Part shown: positions 16,358-29,763 of the stretch, in pieces
Layout of the letters: every line of letters begins with the position of its first letter
How positions within the stretch are numbered: position 1 is the first letter of the stretch
From: Epulopiscium sp. Nele67-Bin005
GTDB taxonomy: Bacteria > Bacillota > Clostridia > Lachnospirales > Cellulosilyticaceae
Direction of reading: 5' to 3'
Assembly: GCA_002007365.1 (NCBI GenBank)
Contig: LNZR01000006.1
Coordinates: 1-46,854, forward strand
DNA length: 46,854 nucleotides
Program-made: the position numbers and the translations under genes
The notes under the pieces: generated by a model
Told to the model about the DNA's origin: nothing
Database searches by the model: none
The model's input: only the letters and a program-made list of their open reading frames with translations

Positions 16358-16729
16358 ATGGCAAAATTATCAATTAATGAAATTATTGATGCAGTTAAAG
16401 AATTAACTATTTTAGAATTAAACGAACTTGTAACAGCTTGTGAAGAAGAGTTTGGAGTATCAGCAGCAGCAGGTGTTATGGTTGCAGCAGGTCCTGGAGG
16501 TGGAGCAGCAGAAGAAAAAACTGAATTTGACGTTGAGTTAACTGAAGCTGGTTCAGAAAAAATCAAAGTAATCAAAGTTGTTCGTGAATTAACTGGATTA
16601 GGATTAAAAGAAGCTAAAGAAGTAGTTGAAAGTACTCCTAAAGTAGTTAAAGAAGGTTTAAGCAAAGAAGATGCTGAAGCTATTAAAACTAAACTGGAAG
16701 AAGTAGGAGCTAAAGTAACTTTAAAATAA
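16358..16729 (+). CDS. rplL: 50S ribosomal protein L7/L12
   Basis: This 123-residue stalk protein has an N-terminal dimerisation domain ([20 protein letters not shown]), an Ala/Gly-rich hinge (about 40-55) and a C-terminal factor-binding domain. The last holds [21 protein letters not shown] and [14 protein letters not shown]-type sequence. It starts at ATG 16358 after ACGGAGGTG. It is followed by a terminator, so rpoB mostly depends on its own promoter or on read-through. Confidence 0.97.
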   Translation: MAKLSINEIIDAVKELTILELNELVTACEEEFGVSAAAGVMVAAGPGGGAAEEKTEFDVELTEAGSEKIKVIKVVRELTGLGLKEAKEVVESTPKVVKEGLSKEDAEAIKTKLEEVGAKVTLK

Positions 16730-16743
16730 GTTATATTTAGTTT

Positions 16744-16781
16744 AGGGTGAGTTCCTTAGTTTGTGCTTTGGGACAAGCCCT
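16744..16781 (+). other. Imperfect stem-loop downstream of rplL
   Basis: AGGGT..GTTCC (16744-16755) can pair with GGGAC..GCCCT (16770-16781), with a two-base internal mismatch and G-U pairs. It lies at the place where many bacteria have an RNA-processing or attenuation hairpin between rplL and rpoB. There is no T-run. Confidence 0.35.
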
Positions 16782-16800
16782 TATTAGTTAATAGCAAAAA

Positions 16801-16850
16801 AAGACTGTTATTCAGGCAATAAACTTGTCTAAATAGCAGTCTTTTTTTGT
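16801..16850 (+). terminator. Intrinsic terminator between rplL and rpoB
   Basis: AAGACTGTTA (16801-16810) pairs with TAGCAGTCTT (16834-16843, one G-U). An inner AGGCAA/TTGTCT stem extends it, and seven T follow. It probably reduces rather than abolishes read-through into rpoB. The remaining gap to rpoB is AT-rich leader with one promoter. Confidence 0.85.
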
Positions 16851-16975
16851 ATAAAAATAAAATAACCCCTTGATTTGGTTATTTTAAAAGTGGTATATTA
16901 ATTTTATATCAAATTATTTAGTATATCTTAAAACAACGAAAATTATGTAAGATTAGATAAAATGTCTAAAAAGGG

Positions 16976-17004
16976 TTGACTTACCTTTTTTTTTCTGATA
17001 GCAT
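16976..17004 (+). promoter_or_regulatory. Probable sigma-A promoter for rpoB-rpoC
   Basis: TTGACT (16976-16981), 17 bases, TAGCAT (16999-17004). The -10 is a 4 of 6 match. The transcript would carry a leader of about 140 bases that is AT-rich and shows no clear riboregulator. Confidence 0.55.
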
Positions 17005-17150
17005 AAAGCAATGCGTCTATATATAATTATTTGGTTCTAATATTATATCATAGAAGTACATTATTTACAATACGTAATCGTAAAAGATTGTGAACTGTTG
17101 TATAAACAATACCATATGATTTATAAATTTTGCAAGGGGTGAGAGTGCAC

Positions 17151-20100
17151 ATGCAAAAATCTAAAATTAGCCCAATAGAAACGGGCAGACAAATTCGTAT
17201 GAGCTACGCAATGACGGATGAGATTTTTGAAATACCAAACTTAATTGAAGTACAAAAAAATTCTTATGATTGGTTTTTAAGAGAAGGATTAAGAGAAGTT
17301 TTTGAGGATATTTCTCCTATAACAGATTTTAATGGAAACTTAATGTTGGATTTTGTTGACTTCGTATTAGAAAGTAAGCCTAAGTATACAGTAGAAGAAG
17401 CTAGAGAAAAAGATGCAAATTACGCAACAGCATTAAAAGTAAAGGTTCGATTACACAATAAGGAAACTAATGAATCTATTGATAATGATGTATTTATGGG
17501 TGAGTTTCCACTTATGACTACAAATGGAACTTTTATTATTAATGGTGCTGAACGTGTTATTGTTAGTCAATTGGTGCGTTCACCAGGTATTTACTATGGT
17601 GTAGAATTTGATAAAGTTGGAAAACGTCTATTCTCAGCTACTGTAATTCCAAATCGTGGAGCTTGGTTAGAGTATGAAACGGATTCTAACGACATTTTTT
17701 ATGTTAGAGTAGACCGTACACGTAAAGTGCCTGTAACGGTGTTAATTCGTGCGTTAGGGCTTGGGACTGATTCAGAGATTTTAGAGATGTTTGGAGAAGA
17801 ACCCAAAATTTTAGAAACAATTGAAAAAGACGCAACAAAAACATATGAGGAAGGTCTTATTGAAATTTATAAAAGAATTAGACCAGGAGAGCCTCCAACT
17901 GTTGAGAGTGCCCAAACATTACTTAACAATATGTTTTATGATCCAAGAAGATACGACCTTGCTAAAGTTGGTCGATATAAATTTAATAAAAAATTAGCTC
18001 TTAGAAATCGTGTAACTGGATTTAGATTGGCTGAAGATGTAGTTGATATGTTTACGGGTGAGGTTGTGGCAGAGGCTGGTCAAAAGATTACAGTAGCTTT
18101 GGCAGACCAAATTCAAAATACAGGTGTGGCATATGTTTTAATTGATATGTCTGATATAGATAGAACGATGGAGAGAGCTGTAAAAGTTCTTACAAATCAA
18201 ACTGTTGATATTACTCACTTTATTGATATTGACCCAGCAGAGCTTGGAATTAAAGATACTGTTTATTATCCTGTTTTGGTGGATATACTGGAAAAATATG
18301 ATGATTTAGATGATATTAAAAGGGAAATTAAGCAAAGAATTAGCGAATTAGTACCAAAACATATCACTTTAGAAGATATTTTAGCATCAATTAATTATAC
18401 TATTCATCTTCAATATAATATTGGATATAAAGATGATATAGATCATCTTGGAAACCGTCGTATTCGTGCTGTTGGGGAGTTATTACAAAACCAATTTAGA
18501 ATAGGTTTATCAAGAATGGAAAGAGTTGTTCGTGAGAGAATGACAATTCAAGATGCAGAATCAATAAGTCCACAGACATTTATTAATATTCGTCCTGTAA
18601 CAGCTGCAATTAAAGAGTTTTTTGGAAGTTCACAACTTTCTCAGTTTATGGATCAAAATAATCCATTAGCAGAATTAACTCACAAAAGAAGATTGTCAGC
18701 ATTAGGACCTGGGGGTCTTTCGAGAGAGCGTGCTGGTTTCGATGTTCGAGACGTTCACTCGTCGCATTATGGGCGTATGTGTCCGATAGAAACGCCTGAG
18801 GGACCAAACATTGGTCTTATCAACTCATTGGCAACATTTGCAAGAATTAACGAGTATGGATTTATCGAAGCACCTTATAGAAAGATTGATAAATCTGGAG
18901 AAGTTCCAAGAGTTACAAATGAGTTTGCGTATTTGACTGCTGATGAAGAAGAAAATTATACAGTTTGTCAAGCTACAGAGCCATTAACTGATGACATGGA
19001 ATTTGTAAATAAAAAGGTTGCTGCTCGTAGAAGAGATGAAATTTTGGAATTTGATTACACAGAAATTGATTTGATGGATATTTCTCCAAAACAAATCGTA
19101 TCTGTAGCCACTGCTATGATACCTTTCCTTGAAAATGATGATGCCAACCGTGCCTTAATGGGTGCGAACATGCAACGTCAGGCTGTTCCTTTGCTTCGTA
19201 CAAATAGCCCAATTGTTGGGACTGGTATGGAACATAAAGCAGCTAGGGACTCAGGAGTTTTAGTAATTGCAAAGTCTGCAGGAACTGTAGAAAAAGTTAC
19301 GGCTAAAGAAATTGTAATTAAAACTGAAGAAGGCAAAAAAGATGTTTATAAATTAACTAAATTCACAAGAAGTAACCAAGGAACTTGTATTAATCAGCGT
19401 CCATTAGTTGCAAAAGGTGATGTAGTTAAAGTGAATGAAATTTTGGCTGATGGTCCATCAACTGATAATGGAGAACTAGCTTTAGGGCAAAATCCTTTAA
19501 TTGGGTTTATGACTTGGGAAGGGTATAACTTTGAGGACGCTATCTTATTAAGTGAAAGATTGGTTCGTGAAGATATTTATACTTCTGTTCATATTGAAGA
19601 ATATGAAGTTGAGTCAAGAGATACTAAAGTTGGACCTGAGGAAATTACTAGAGATATTCCAAATGTAGGTGAAGAAGCGCTTAAGGACCTTGATGAAAGA
19701 GGAATTATTCGTATTGGAGCTGAAGTTCGTTCTGGTGATATTTTGGTTGGTAGAGTAACTCCAAAAGGTGAAACTGAATTGACTGCTGAAGAGAGATTAT
19801 TAAGAGCAATCTTTGGGGAAAAAGTGCGTGAAGTTAGAGATACATCGCTTCGTGTACCTCATGGAGAAGCTGGAATTATCGTTGATGTTAAGGTGTTTAC
19901 TCGTGAAAATGGAGATGAATTATCGCCTGGAGTTAACCGTATGGTTCGCTGTTATATAGCTCAAAAAAGAAAAATTTCTGTTGGGGATAAAATGGCTGGA
20001 CGACATGGTAATAAAGGGGTTATCTCAAGAGTTTTACCAGAAGAAGATATGCCATTTTTACCAAATGGAAGACCTCTTGATATCGTGTTAAATCCTCTTG

Positions 20101-21056
20101 GTGTACCATCTCGTATGAATATTGGACAGGTACTTGAAGTCCATTTAGGATTGGCAGCAAAAGCGTTAGGATTTAAAGTTGCAACACCAGTTTTTGATGG
20201 TGCAAATGAGCAAGATATCATGCAAACACTTGAAATGGCTAACGATTATGTTAATAAAGAATGGGAAGAATTTAAAGAAACTTGGGCAGAAAAATTAAAG
20301 CCTAATGCATTAGAATACCTTGAAGAAAATTTAGATCATCGTTCAGAGTGGTCGGGTGTACCTATGAATGCAACGGGTAAAATTTATTTACGTGATGGTC
20401 GTTCAGGTGAAGAGTTTGATAATCCAGTAACTGTGGGATATATGCACTATTTAAAACTGCATCACTTAGTTGATGATAAAATGCATGCACGTTCAACAGG
20501 GCCTTATGCTACAATTACGCAACAACCACTTGGAGGTAAGGCGCAATTTGGAGGTCAACGTTTTGGAGAGATGGAGGTTTGGGCGCTTGAAGCATATGGA
20601 GCAGCTTATACTTTACAAGAAATCTTAACAATTAAATCTGATGATGTTGTTGGTCGTGTTAAAACTTATGAGTCAATTGTAAAAGGTGAAAATATTCCTG
20701 AGCCTGGAATTCCTGAGTCATTTAAAGTACTTCTAAAAGAGTTACAATCTTTAGGATTAGATATTAGAGTAATGACTCAAGATTCAGAAATTGAAATTAA
20801 AGAAAGTATTGATGATGGAACAGGTCTTGCTATTCATATTGATGGAATTGAAGATGTTACTTCAGAGCCTCAATACGGAGATGATATTGAAGATTTCCAT
20901 GAAGTTTCGATTGATGAAGAAGGAAATATGGAGTTTGAGGAAGAAGTTGAAGAAGATATTGATGATTTAGAGCCTAATGAAGAAGATTTGTATGAGGATA
21001 ATTTATCACTATTAGAACCGTTTGAAACTGATACAGATGAATTTACTCAAGAATAA
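17151..21056 (+). CDS. rpoB: DNA-directed RNA polymerase beta subunit
   Basis: This 1301-residue beta subunit is of Firmicutes length. Landmarks in order are [14 protein letters not shown] near the start, the rifampicin region ([20 protein letters not shown], then [18 protein letters not shown]), [18 protein letters not shown], and near the C-terminus [20 protein letters not shown]. The cluster I residues match rifampicin-sensitive enzymes as far as can be judged. The tail after about residue 1230 is very acidic, rich in Glu and Asp, and longer than the common core. ATG 17151 is chosen (AAGGGGTGAG 7 bases upstream); a TTG at 17130 is in frame but lacks a site. Confidence 0.97.
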   Translation: MQKSKISPIETGRQIRMSYAMTDEIFEIPNLIEVQKNSYDWFLREGLREVFEDISPITDFNGNLMLDFVDFVLESKPKYTVEEAREKDANYATALKVKVRLHNKETNESIDNDVFMGEFPLMTTNGTFIINGAERVIVSQLVRSPGIYYGVEFDKVGKRLFSATVIPNRGAWLEYETDSNDIFYVRVDRTRKVPVTVLIRALGLGTDSEILEMFGEEPKILETIEKDATKTYEEGLIEIYKRIRPGEPPTVESAQTLLNNMFYDPRRYDLAKVGRYKFNKKLALRNRVTGFRLAEDVVDMFTGEVVAEAGQKITVALADQIQNTGVAYVLIDMSDIDRTMERAVKVLTNQTVDITHFIDIDPAELGIKDTVYYPVLVDILEKYDDLDDIKREIKQRISELVPKHITLEDILASINYTIHLQYNIGYKDDIDHLGNRRIRAVGELLQNQFRIGLSRMERVVRERMTIQDAESISPQTFINIRPVTAAIKEFFGSSQLSQFMDQNNPLAELTHKRRLSALGPGGLSRERAGFDVRDVHSSHYGRMCPIETPEGPNIGLINSLATFARINEYGFIEAPYRKIDKSGEVPRVTNEFAYLTADEEENYTVCQATEPLTDDMEFVNKKVAARRRDEILEFDYTEIDLMDISPKQIVSVATAMIPFLENDDANRALMGANMQRQAVPLLRTNSPIVGTGMEHKAARDSGVLVIAKSAGTVEKVTAKEIVIKTEEGKKDVYKLTKFTRSNQGTCINQRPLVAKGDVVKVNEILADGPSTDNGELALGQNPLIGFMTWEGYNFEDAILLSERLVREDIYTSVHIEEYEVESRDTKVGPEEITRDIPNVGEEALKDLDERGIIRIGAEVRSGDILVGRVTPKGETELTAEERLLRAIFGEKVREVRDTSLRVPHGEAGIIVDVKVFTRENGDELSPGVNRMVRCYIAQKRKISVGDKMAGRHGNKGVISRVLPEEDMPFLPNGRPLDIVLNPLGVPSRMNIGQVLEVHLGLAAKALGFKVATPVFDGANEQDIMQTLEMANDYVNKEWEEFKETWAEKLKPNALEYLEENLDHRSEWSGVPMNATGKIYLRDGRSGEEFDNPVTVGYMHYLKLHHLVDDKMHARSTGPYATITQQPLGGKAQFGGQRFGEMEVWALEAYGAAYTLQEILTIKSDDVVGRVKTYESIVKGENIPEPGIPESFKVLLKELQSLGLDIRVMTQDSEIEIKESIDDGTGLAIHIDGIEDVTSEPQYGDDIEDFHEVSIDEEGNMEFEEEVEEDIDDLEPNEEDLYEDNLSLLEPFETDTDEFTQE

Positions 21057-21088
21057 TTTATATACAATTAATGAAAAATAGTGATTTG

Positions 21089-21114
21089 GTGGCTTCATAT
21101 TTGTGTGAGGCCAC
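21089..21114 (+). other. Intercistronic hairpin between rpoB and rpoC
   Basis: GTGGCTTC (21089-21096) pairs with GAGGCCAC (21107-21114) with one G-U pair and a 10-base loop, followed by TAAAAAAC. There is no T-run, so an mRNA processing or stability role is likelier than termination. Confidence 0.5.
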
Positions 21115-21178
21115 TAAAAAACGGGTATTGGGTTGTGCCTAAAAACAACTTAGAGCTATGGAAGGGAGTATATGTCAG

Positions 21179-24100
21179 ATGAATATGGATCAATCCATCT
21201 TATTTGAAAGTATTAAAATAGGGTTAGCTTCACCTGATAAAATTCGTGAGTGGTCAAGAGGAGAGGTAAAAAAGCCAGAAACGATTAATTATCGTACTCA
21301 AAGACCAGAACGAGATGGGCTATTTTGTGAGAAAATCTTTGGACCTAGCAAAGACTGGGAGTGCCATTGTGGAAAATACAAACGCATTAGATATAAAGGT
21401 GTAGTTTGTGATAGATGTGGGGTTGAAGTTACAAAGGCAAAAGTGCGTCGTGAAAGAATGGGGCATATTGAACTTGCAGCTCCAGTATCTCATATTTGGT
21501 ATTTCAAAGGAATTCCAAGTAGAATGGGGCTAATTTTAAATATTTCTCCAAGATTATTAGAAAAAATTCTTTATTTTGCTTCATATGTTGTAACTGACCA
21601 AAAGGAAACTGGCTTATCTTATAAAGAAATTCTTTCTGAAAAAGAATATAGAGAAGCTGAAGAAAAATATGGATATGGTTCTTTTGTTGCAGAAATGGGT
21701 GCTGAGGCCGTTAAAAAGCTTTTGGAAGATATTGATTTAGAGGGTGAAAGTGTTGAGCTTAAAGAGCAACTTAAAGAAGCAACAGGTCAAAAGCGTATTA
21801 GAATTATTAAGCGCCTTGAAGTAATTGAAGCTTTTAGAGTATCACTAAATAAACCAGAATGGATGATTTTAGATGCTATTCCAGTTTTGCCACCAGATTT
21901 ACGACCAATGATACAATTAGATGGTGGAAGATTTGCAACATCTGATTTAAATGACCTTTATAGAAGGGTAATCAACCGTAATAACCGTTTGAAAAGATTG
22001 TTAGACCTTGGTGCACCAAATATTATTGTACGTAATGAAAAACGTATGTTGCAAGAAGCAGTTGATGCATTAATTGATAACGGTAGACGTGGTAGACCTG
22101 TAACAGGGCCTGGAAATCGTGCATTAAAATCATTATCTGATATGTTAAAAGGAAAAGCAGGGCGTTTTAGACAAAACTTACTTGGAAAACGTGTTGACTA
22201 TTCAGGGCGTTCAGTAATTGTAGTAGGGCCATATTTGAAAATTTACCAATGTGGTTTACCAAAAGAAATGGCTATTGAGTTATTTAAGCCGTTTGTAATG
22301 AAAAAACTTGTTTCTGATGGATTAGCTCATAATATTAAAAATGCAAAACACATGATAGAACGTTTGCACCCAGAAGTATGGGACGTTTTGGAAGAAGTTA
22401 TTAGCGAGCACCCTGTAATGTTAAACCGTGCGCCTACTCTTCACCGTCTTGGAATTCAAGCATTTGAGCCAACATTAGTAGAAGGGCGTGCATTAAAATT
22501 ACACCCTCTAGTATGTGCTGCTTATAATGCCGATTTTGATGGTGACCAGATGGCTGTACACGTTCCGTTGTCTGTAGAAGCTCAAACAGAATGTCGTTTC
22601 TTACTACTTGCACCAAACAACTTACTAAAACCATCAGATGGAGCACCAGTTGCTGTACCTTCTCAGGATATGGTTCTTGGAACTTATTATTTAACTCTTG
22701 ATAAAGAAGGTGAAGTTGGAGAAGGCAAGTGTTTTAGAAATGAAAACGAAGCAATTTTAGCATATGATAATAAGGAAATAACTCTTCATGCTAATATTAA
22801 AGTTCGCAGATTTTTGAATACTTCAAAAGGTGAAATTTCTGCAATTGTAGATACTACAGTTGGGCGTATTATTTTTAATGAAGCAATTCCACAAGATTTA
22901 GGATTTGTAAAACGTCATATGCCAGCTAATTTTGATGAATTAAGTGATGAAGAGCAAAAGGAAATTGCAAAACGTGTACTTCAGTATGAAATTGAATTCT
23001 TGGTTGGTAAAAAAGAACTTGGTAAAATTATCAAAAAATGTATTAATACTCATGGAGCTACTGATACTGCAATTTTATTAGATAATATCAAAGATTTAGG
23101 ATTTAAATTCTCGACTCGTGGGGCATTAACCGTTTCTGTATCTGATATGGTTATTCCAAAAGAGAAGCCAGAATATTTAGCAGAAGCTGAAAAGGCTGTT
23201 GAGAAAATTACTAAATTATTTAAGCGTGGGCTTATGACTGATGAAGAGCGTTATGAAAAAGTTATTAAAACTTGGACATTAGCTAATGAAAAAATTACAG
23301 AAAAACTGTTAGCTGGACTTGGAAAATATAATAATATTTATATGATGGCTCATTCAGGTGCGAGGGGTTCTAACAACCAAATTAAGCAACTTGCAGGTAT
23401 GCGTGGACTTATGGCATCACCATCTGGGCGTATTATTGAACTTCCAATTAAAGCCAATTTCCGTGAAGGATTAACAGTTCTTGAGTATTTCAACTCTGCC
23501 CATGGAGCTAGAAAAGGTCTTGCCGATACTGCCTTAAAAACAGCTGACTCGGGATATTTAACAAGACGTTTGGTTGATGTTTCTCAAGATGTAATTATTC
23601 GTGAAACTGATTGTTGTCATGACCATTCTAAAACAGAAATTCCAGGAATGTGGGTAAAAGCGTTTAAAGATGGTACAGAAATGATTGAACCTCTTAGCGA
23701 AAGAATTTCAGGAAGATTTGTAGCTGAGACTGTGCTTGATCCAGAAACGAATGAAGTTTTAGTTGAAGTTGATAGAATGGTATCTCCAAATATGGCAGAA
23801 CATATTGATGCTTTAGGTATTGAAAATGTTAAAATTCGTAATGCTCTTTCTTGTAAATCTAAAGTTGGAGTTTGTGTAAAATGTTATGGTGCTAATATGT
23901 CTTCAGGAAATGAGGTTCGTGTTGGTGAGTCGGTTGGAATTATTGCCGCTCAATCTATTGGTGAGCCAGGGACACAATTAACGATGCGTACTTTCCATAC
24001 AGGAGGTATTGCAGGAGATGATATTACGCAAGGTCTTCCACGTATCGAGGAGTTATTTGAAGCTCGTAAACCAAAAGGGCTTGCGATTATTACGGAATTT

Positions 24101-24748
24101 GAAGGAACTGTAGCTATTACAGAAGCTAAAAAGAAGCGTGAAATTACTATTACAAATTCTGCAAGTGGGGAATCGAAAGCTTATTTAATTCCTTATGGTT
24201 CAAGAATTAAAGTTAAAGAAGGCGACTTTATTCAGGCTGGAGATGAGCTTACAGAAGGTAGTATTAATCCTCATGATATCCTAAAAATTAAAGGGATTAG
24301 AGGGGTGCAAGATTATATGCTACAAGAAGTACAAAGAGTATACCGTCTTCAAGGGGTAGATATTAATGATAAGCATATTGAAGTTATTGTGCGTCAAATG
24401 CTTAAAAAGATTAAGATTGAAGAAAATGGTGATACTAATTTATTACCAGGAAGCTTGGTTGATGTGCTTGATTTTGAGTCAATCAATGAAGATATTGTTG
24501 CGGCAGGCAAAGAGCCAGCAGATGGAAAACATACGTTACTAGGGATTACAAAAGCATCTCTTGCAACGGAATCTTTCTTATCAGCTGCATCATTCCAAGA
24601 AACAACACGTGTTCTTACAGAAGCTGCAATTAAAGGAAAAGTTGACCCACTTATTGGTCTTAAAGAAAATGTTATCATTGGTAAACTTATTCCTGCAGGA
24701 ACTGGTATGGATCGTTATAGAAAAATTGATGTTATTACAGAAGACTAA
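21179..24748 (+). CDS. rpoC: DNA-directed RNA polymerase beta' subunit
   Basis: This 1189-residue catalytic subunit carries the N-terminal zinc site ([20 protein letters not shown]) and the clamp/lid region ([20 protein letters not shown]). [16 protein letters not shown] holds the three Asp that bind catalytic magnesium. Further landmarks are the second zinc site (CCHDHS, then [15 protein letters not shown]) and the trigger-loop region [24 protein letters not shown] 21179 fits AAGGGAG 10 bases upstream; the upstream in-frame ATG 21158 has no ribosome-binding site. It is co-transcribed with rpoB and ends at a strong terminator. Confidence 0.97.
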   Translation: MNMDQSILFESIKIGLASPDKIREWSRGEVKKPETINYRTQRPERDGLFCEKIFGPSKDWECHCGKYKRIRYKGVVCDRCGVEVTKAKVRRERMGHIELAAPVSHIWYFKGIPSRMGLILNISPRLLEKILYFASYVVTDQKETGLSYKEILSEKEYREAEEKYGYGSFVAEMGAEAVKKLLEDIDLEGESVELKEQLKEATGQKRIRIIKRLEVIEAFRVSLNKPEWMILDAIPVLPPDLRPMIQLDGGRFATSDLNDLYRRVINRNNRLKRLLDLGAPNIIVRNEKRMLQEAVDALIDNGRRGRPVTGPGNRALKSLSDMLKGKAGRFRQNLLGKRVDYSGRSVIVVGPYLKIYQCGLPKEMAIELFKPFVMKKLVSDGLAHNIKNAKHMIERLHPEVWDVLEEVISEHPVMLNRAPTLHRLGIQAFEPTLVEGRALKLHPLVCAAYNADFDGDQMAVHVPLSVEAQTECRFLLLAPNNLLKPSDGAPVAVPSQDMVLGTYYLTLDKEGEVGEGKCFRNENEAILAYDNKEITLHANIKVRRFLNTSKGEISAIVDTTVGRIIFNEAIPQDLGFVKRHMPANFDELSDEEQKEIAKRVLQYEIEFLVGKKELGKIIKKCINTHGATDTAILLDNIKDLGFKFSTRGALTVSVSDMVIPKEKPEYLAEAEKAVEKITKLFKRGLMTDEERYEKVIKTWTLANEKITEKLLAGLGKYNNIYMMAHSGARGSNNQIKQLAGMRGLMASPSGRIIELPIKANFREGLTVLEYFNSAHGARKGLADTALKTADSGYLTRRLVDVSQDVIIRETDCCHDHSKTEIPGMWVKAFKDGTEMIEPLSERISGRFVAETVLDPETNEVLVEVDRMVSPNMAEHIDALGIENVKIRNALSCKSKVGVCVKCYGANMSSGNEVRVGESVGIIAAQSIGEPGTQLTMRTFHTGGIAGDDITQGLPRIEELFEARKPKGLAIITEFEGTVAITEAKKKREITITNSASGESKAYLIPYGSRIKVKEGDFIQAGDELTEGSINPHDILKIKGIRGVQDYMLQEVQRVYRLQGVDINDKHIEVIVRQMLKKIKIEENGDTNLLPGSLVDVLDFESINEDIVAAGKEPADGKHTLLGITKASLATESFLSAASFQETTRVLTEAAIKGKVDPLIGLKENVIIGKLIPAGTGMDRYRKIDVITED

Positions 24749-24750
24749 TA

Positions 24751-24785
24751 AAAAACCTTTCTCAGTATATTGGGAAAGGTTTTTT
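24751..24785 (+). terminator. Intrinsic terminator after rpoC
   Basis: AAAAACCTTTC and GAAAGGTTTTTT form an 11-bp stem with a loop of about 12 bases and a T-run. It ends the rpoB-rpoC transcript. Confidence 0.9.
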
Positions 24786-25072
24786 GTAAATTGAAAATTA
24801 TATTGAAAATTTGTAACTTTTTTATGAAATCCAATACGTAAATTTAATTTAATAAGGAAGGAGCTAAATTTACATATTAATTTAAAAATCAATAAATTAT
24901 CCTAAAAACCTAGATATTTATCCAAAGTCTAGGTTATTTTTTATGAATAAAATTTAATATATGAACTATTTCTACATAATTAGTTACGAAAAACATTTTT
25001 AGGCAAAAATTTCCTTCCCATTTTAGCATTATTTTATACATAAACTCAAAAAAATAAATATTTAGGAATTCC
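24786..25072 (+). other. AT-rich gap with inverted repeat, orphan SD and second terminator
   Basis: No gene is seen. GTAAATTT (24838-24845) and AAATTTAC (24866-24873) flank a loop holding AAGGAAGGAG, a good Shine-Dalgarno match with no ATG, GTG or TTG behind it. AACCTAGA (24907-24914) and TCTAGGTT (24928-24935) followed by ATTTTTT form a second intrinsic terminator. The rest up to the rpsL promoter is AT-rich and featureless. Confidence 0.5.
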
Positions 25073-25101
25073 TTGACAACCTATGAAGTAAGTGGTACAA
25101 T
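25073..25101 (+). promoter_or_regulatory. Sigma-A promoter of the rpsL-rpsG-fusA operon
   Basis: TTGACA (25073-25078), 17 bases, TACAAT (25096-25101), close to consensus. The leader to rpsL is about 110 bases. Confidence 0.9.
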
Positions 25102-25218
25102 CGTTCCGTGTGTTGCATATTTATAGTAGATTATACCAAAAGGAAATATCGCTTGAATGTAACTAGAAAGACACAATTATTTGAGATAAAATTATAGATT
25201 AAGCAAGGAGGTGCCTAA

Positions 25219-25638
25219 ATGCCTACATTTAACCAGTTAGTGCGTAAGGGAAGAAAAAGTGTTAAAAAGAAATCAACTGCACCAGCTTTACAAAAAGGGT
25301 TTAACTCTTTACAGAAAAAGTCTACAGATATTTCTTCACCTCAAAAAAGAGGTGTTTGTACAGCAGTTAAAACAGCTACTCCAAAAAAGCCAAACTCAGC
25401 ATTACGTAAAATTGCCAGAGTTCGTCTTACAAACGGAATTGAAGTAACAGCTTATATTCCAGGAGAAGGTCACAATTTACAAGAACACAGCGTTGTATTA
25501 ATTCGTGGTGGAAGGGTAAAAGATTTACCTGGTACACGTTACCACATCGTTCGTGGAACACTTGATACTGCAGGTGTTGCAAAAAGAAATCAATCTCGTT
25601 CTAAATATGGAACAAAGAAACCAAAAGCATCAAAATAG
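25219..25638 (+). CDS. rpsL: 30S ribosomal protein S12
   Basis: S12 (139 residues) lies at the decoding centre. The sequence has the universal [20 protein letters not shown] and [20 protein letters not shown] motifs. The lysines in TPKKPN and GGRVKDLPG, where streptomycin-resistance changes occur in other bacteria, are the wild-type residues. AAGGAGGTG precedes ATG 25219. It heads the str operon. Confidence 0.97.
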   Translation: MPTFNQLVRKGRKSVKKKSTAPALQKGFNSLQKKSTDISSPQKRGVCTAVKTATPKKPNSALRKIARVRLTNGIEVTAYIPGEGHNLQEHSVVLIRGGRVKDLPGTRYHIVRGTLDTAGVAKRNQSRSKYGTKKPKASK

Positions 25639-25676
25639 GTAGTACACTATTTGTGCCCACACTAACAAATACTTAA

Positions 25677-26252
<576 letters not shown>

Positions 26253-26277
26253 GAAAATAGCCTAGAGGAGGAAAACC

Positions 26278-28359
26278 ATGTCAGGAAGAGAATATCCGCT
26301 TGAACGTACTCGTAATATTGGGATTATGGCACACATTGACGCAGGGAAAACAACACTTACAGAGCGTATCCTATTTTACACTGGTAGAAATCACAAAATT
26401 GGGGAAACTCATGAAGGTGGAGCTACTATGGACTGGATGGAACAAGAACAAGAGCGTGGGATTACAATTACATCTGCCGCTACAACTTGTTTCTGGACAG
26501 ACAACCGTATTAACATTATTGATACTCCAGGACACGTTGACTTTACAGTAGAAGTTGAGCGTTCTTTAAGAGTACTTGACTCTGCAGTAGGTGTATTCTG
26601 TGCTAAAGGTGGGGTTGAGCCTCAATCTGAAACAGTTTGGAGACAAGCAGATAAATACAACGTTCCACGTATGGCGTTTGTAAATAAAATGGACATCATG
26701 GGAGCTGATTTTTATAATGCAGTTGATATGATGAGAGATCGTCTTGCTGCAAATGCAGTTCCAATGCAATTACCAATTGGAGCAGAAGATGATTTCATTG
26801 GTATCATTGACTTATTAGAAAATCAAGCTTATATCTACAAAGATGACCTTGGAAAAGAAATTGAACAAGTTGAAATTCCAGCAGATATGGCAGATAAAGC
26901 AGAAGAATATAGAAATGCAGCTATTGAAGCAATCGCTGAGTCTGATGAAGACTTAATGATGAAATATCTTGAAGGAGAAGAGTTAACTCTTGAAGAACTA
27001 AAAGCAGGTTTACGTAAAGCTGTTATTGGTGTTCAAGTTATCCCAGTATTTTGTGGTTCAGCTTACAAAAATAAAGGGGTACAAAGACTGTTAGATGCAG
27101 TAATTGAGTATATGCCAGCTCCAACAGATATCGAAGCTATTAAAGGTGTTCACCCAGACACTGGAGAAGAAATGTCAAGACAATCTTCTGATGAAGAACC
27201 ATTCTCGGCATTAGCTTTCAAAATTATGACTGATAAATTCGTAGGAACACTTGCGTTCTTTAGAGTTTATTCAGGAACTTTAAATTCGGGTTCATATGTA
27301 TATAACTCGACTAAAGGGAAAAAAGAAAGAATTGGACGTATCGTTCAGATGCACGCAAATGCTCGTCAAGATATTGATAAAGTATATGCAGGGGACATCG
27401 CAGCTGGAGTTGGTTTAAAAGGAACTACTACTGGAGATACACTTTGTGATGAAAATAATCCAGTAATCCTTGAGTCAATGGTATTCCCAGAGCCTGTTAT
27501 TTCTGTTGCTATTGAACCAAAAACAAAAGCAGCTCAAGAAAAAATGGGAGTTGGTTTATCAAAACTTGCTGATGAAGATCCAACATTTAGAGCGTTTACA
27601 GATAAAGAAACTGGTCAAACAATTATTGCTGGTATGGGTGAACTTCACCTTGATATCATCGTTGACCGTTTAAAAAGAGAATTCGGTGTTGAAGCGAATG
27701 TTGGTGCTCCTCAAGTAGCATACAAAGAAACATTAGGGAAAGACGTTGATGTTGACTCTAAATTCGTTCGTCAATCTGGTGGTAGTGGTCAATACGGACA
27801 TTGTAAAGTTCGTTTCTCAAGACTTGACCCTAACTCAGAACACACTTATGAATTCAAAAGTTCAGTTGTTGGTGGTTCTATTCCAAGAGAATATATCCCA
27901 GCAGTTGATAAAGGTATTCAAGAAGCAATGACAAGTGGTCCATTAGCAGGGTTTGAGGTACTTGGAGTACTTGCAGATTGTTATGATGGTTCTTACCATG
28001 ACGTTGACTCATCTGAGATGGCGTTTAAAATTGCTGGTTCAATGGCATTTAAAGATGCTATGAAAAAAGCAGGAGGAATTCTTCTTGAGCCAATTATGAA
28101 AGTTATTGTTATCGTTCCTGATGATTACATGGGAGATGTTATTGGAGATATTAACTCTCGTCGTGGACGTATTGAAGGAATGGAAGCACGTTCAGGAGCT
28201 CAAGAAATTAGAGCATTTGTACCACTTTCAGAAATGTTTGGATATGCAACAGACCTACGTTCTAGAACTCAAGGTCGTGGAAACTATTCTATGGAATTTG
28301 ATCACTATGAGCAATGTCCAAAAACTATTCAAGAAAAAGTTATTGCAGAAGGAAAATAA
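26278..28359 (+). CDS. fusA: Elongation factor G
   Basis: EF-G (693 residues) drives ribosomal translocation with GTP. The G domain shows [13 protein letters not shown] (G1), [10 protein letters not shown] (switch I), DTPGHVDF (G3) and NKMD (G4). Domains II-V follow, with [15 protein letters not shown] and the terminal [16 protein letters not shown]. Length and order are normal. TAGAGGAGG precedes ATG 26278, 25 bases after rpsG, so it belongs to the rpsL operon. Confidence 0.97.
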   Translation: MSGREYPLERTRNIGIMAHIDAGKTTLTERILFYTGRNHKIGETHEGGATMDWMEQEQERGITITSAATTCFWTDNRINIIDTPGHVDFTVEVERSLRVLDSAVGVFCAKGGVEPQSETVWRQADKYNVPRMAFVNKMDIMGADFYNAVDMMRDRLAANAVPMQLPIGAEDDFIGIIDLLENQAYIYKDDLGKEIEQVEIPADMADKAEEYRNAAIEAIAESDEDLMMKYLEGEELTLEELKAGLRKAVIGVQVIPVFCGSAYKNKGVQRLLDAVIEYMPAPTDIEAIKGVHPDTGEEMSRQSSDEEPFSALAFKIMTDKFVGTLAFFRVYSGTLNSGSYVYNSTKGKKERIGRIVQMHANARQDIDKVYAGDIAAGVGLKGTTTGDTLCDENNPVILESMVFPEPVISVAIEPKTKAAQEKMGVGLSKLADEDPTFRAFTDKETGQTIIAGMGELHLDIIVDRLKREFGVEANVGAPQVAYKETLGKDVDVDSKFVRQSGGSGQYGHCKVRFSRLDPNSEHTYEFKSSVVGGSIPREYIPAVDKGIQEAMTSGPLAGFEVLGVLADCYDGSYHDVDSSEMAFKIAGSMAFKDAMKKAGGILLEPIMKVIVIVPDDYMGDVIGDINSRRGRIEGMEARSGAQEIRAFVPLSEMFGYATDLRSRTQGRGNYSMEFDHYEQCPKTIQEKVIAEGK

Positions 28360-28398
28360 ATTTTTTTGCAAATTAATGAAAAATTATTTTGTAGCTAC

Positions 28399-28427
28399 TT
28401 GAAAAAGGGCTACAATTTAAATATAAT
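28399..28427 (+). promoter_or_regulatory. Sigma-A promoter for tuf
   Basis: TTGAAA (28399-28404), 17 bases, TATAAT (28422-28427). The leader contains a small TGAGC/GCTCA hairpin. It allows tuf to be expressed above fusA. Confidence 0.85.
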
Positions 28428-28482
28428 TGTATTAATCTGAGCATAAAAAACTGGCTCAGTTATTAAAAGGAGGATTTTTAAA

Positions 28483-29676
28483 ATGGCTAAAGCTAAATTT
28501 GAACGTAATAAGCCACACGTTAATATTGGAACAATTGGACACGTTGACCATGGTAAAACTACTTTAACAGCGGCAATTACAAAAACACTTCACGAAAGAT
28601 ATGGATTTGGTGAAGCAGTAGACTTTGAAAACATCGATAAAGCACCTGAAGAGAGAGAGCGTGGAATTACTATTTCAACTGCACACGTTGAATACGAAAC
28701 TCCAGCTCGTCACTACGCACACGTTGACTGTCCAGGACATGCTGACTACGTTAAAAACATGATTACAGGAGCTGCTCAAATGGACGGAACTATCCTTGTT
28801 TGTGCTGCAACTGATGGTCCAATGGCTCAAACTCGTGAGCATATCTTACTTTCTCGTCAAGTTGGTGTACCATACATCGTTGTTTTCTTAAACAAATGTG
28901 ATATGGTTGATGATGAAGAGTTAATCGAATTAGTAGAAATGGAAATTCGTGAATTATTAAGCGAATATGAATTCCCAGGTGATGATACTCCAATCGTTCA
29001 CGGTTCAGCTTTACAAGCTCTTAACGATCCAATGGGTCCTTGGGGAGATAAAATCGTTGAATTATTTGAAATCATTGATGAGTATATCCCAACTCCAGAG
29101 CGTGATGTTGACAAACCATTCCTTATGCCAGTAGAGGACGTTTTCTCTATTACAGGACGTGGAACAGTTGCTACAGGACGTATCGAGTCTGGAATTCTTA
29201 AAGTTCAAGATGAAATCGAAATCGTTGGTATCCAAGAAGAAACTCGTAAAGTAGTTTGTACTGGAGTTGAGATGTTCCGTAAACTTCTTGATGAAGGTCA
29301 AGCAGGAGATAACATTGGAGCACTTCTTCGTGGTGTTCAAAGAACTGATATCGAGCGTGGTCAAGTATTATGTAAACCAGGTTCAATCACTCCTCATACT
29401 AAGTTCAAAGCTCAAGTATACGTTCTTAAAAAAGAAGAGGGTGGTCGTCACAAACCATTCTTCTCAAACTACAGACCTCAGTTCTACTTCCGTACAACTG
29501 ACGTAACTGGTGTTATCAACTTACCAGAAGGTACAGAAATGTGTATGCCTGGAGATAATATCGAAATGGAAATCGAATTAATTCACCCAATTGCGATGGC
29601 TCAAGGTTTACGTTTCGCTATCCGTGAAGGTGGACGTACAGTAGGTTCTGGTGCAGTAGCACAAATCATTGAGTAA
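28483..29676 (+). CDS. tuf: Elongation factor Tu
   Basis: EF-Tu (397 residues) delivers aminoacyl-tRNA. [14 protein letters not shown] (G1), [10 protein letters not shown] (switch I), [20 protein letters not shown] (G3) and NKCD (G4) are all present, followed by beta-barrel domains II and III ending [12 protein letters not shown]. The codons are markedly C-ending in places, compared with the AT-rich accessory genes, as expected for a highly expressed gene. AAAGGAGG precedes ATG 28483. Confidence 0.98.
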   Translation: MAKAKFERNKPHVNIGTIGHVDHGKTTLTAAITKTLHERYGFGEAVDFENIDKAPEERERGITISTAHVEYETPARHYAHVDCPGHADYVKNMITGAAQMDGTILVCAATDGPMAQTREHILLSRQVGVPYIVVFLNKCDMVDDEELIELVEMEIRELLSEYEFPGDDTPIVHGSALQALNDPMGPWGDKIVELFEIIDEYIPTPERDVDKPFLMPVEDVFSITGRGTVATGRIESGILKVQDEIEIVGIQEETRKVVCTGVEMFRKLLDEGQAGDNIGALLRGVQRTDIERGQVLCKPGSITPHTKFKAQVYVLKKEEGGRHKPFFSNYRPQFYFRTTDVTGVINLPEGTEMCMPGDNIEMEIELIHPIAMAQGLRFAIREGGRTVGSGAVAQIIE

Positions 29677-29685
29677 TCTCAATTT

Positions 29686-29715
29686 AAAAAACACGCTTTC
29701 GGGCGTGTTTTTTTT
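29686..29715 (+). terminator. Intrinsic terminator after tuf
   Basis: AAAACACGC / GCGTGTTTT, a tight TTTCGG-type loop and eight T residues. It ends the str operon. Confidence 0.92.
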
Positions 29716-29763
29716 ATCCAATTTTAGGATTATAAAGTGGAAATTAGTTTTTTGATTTGAAAA

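Noticed and set aside
17130-17150. Extended N-terminus of RpoB from TTG 17130
   Set aside because: The extension covers the ribosome-binding site AAGGGGTGAG of ATG 17151 and is not part of known beta subunits.
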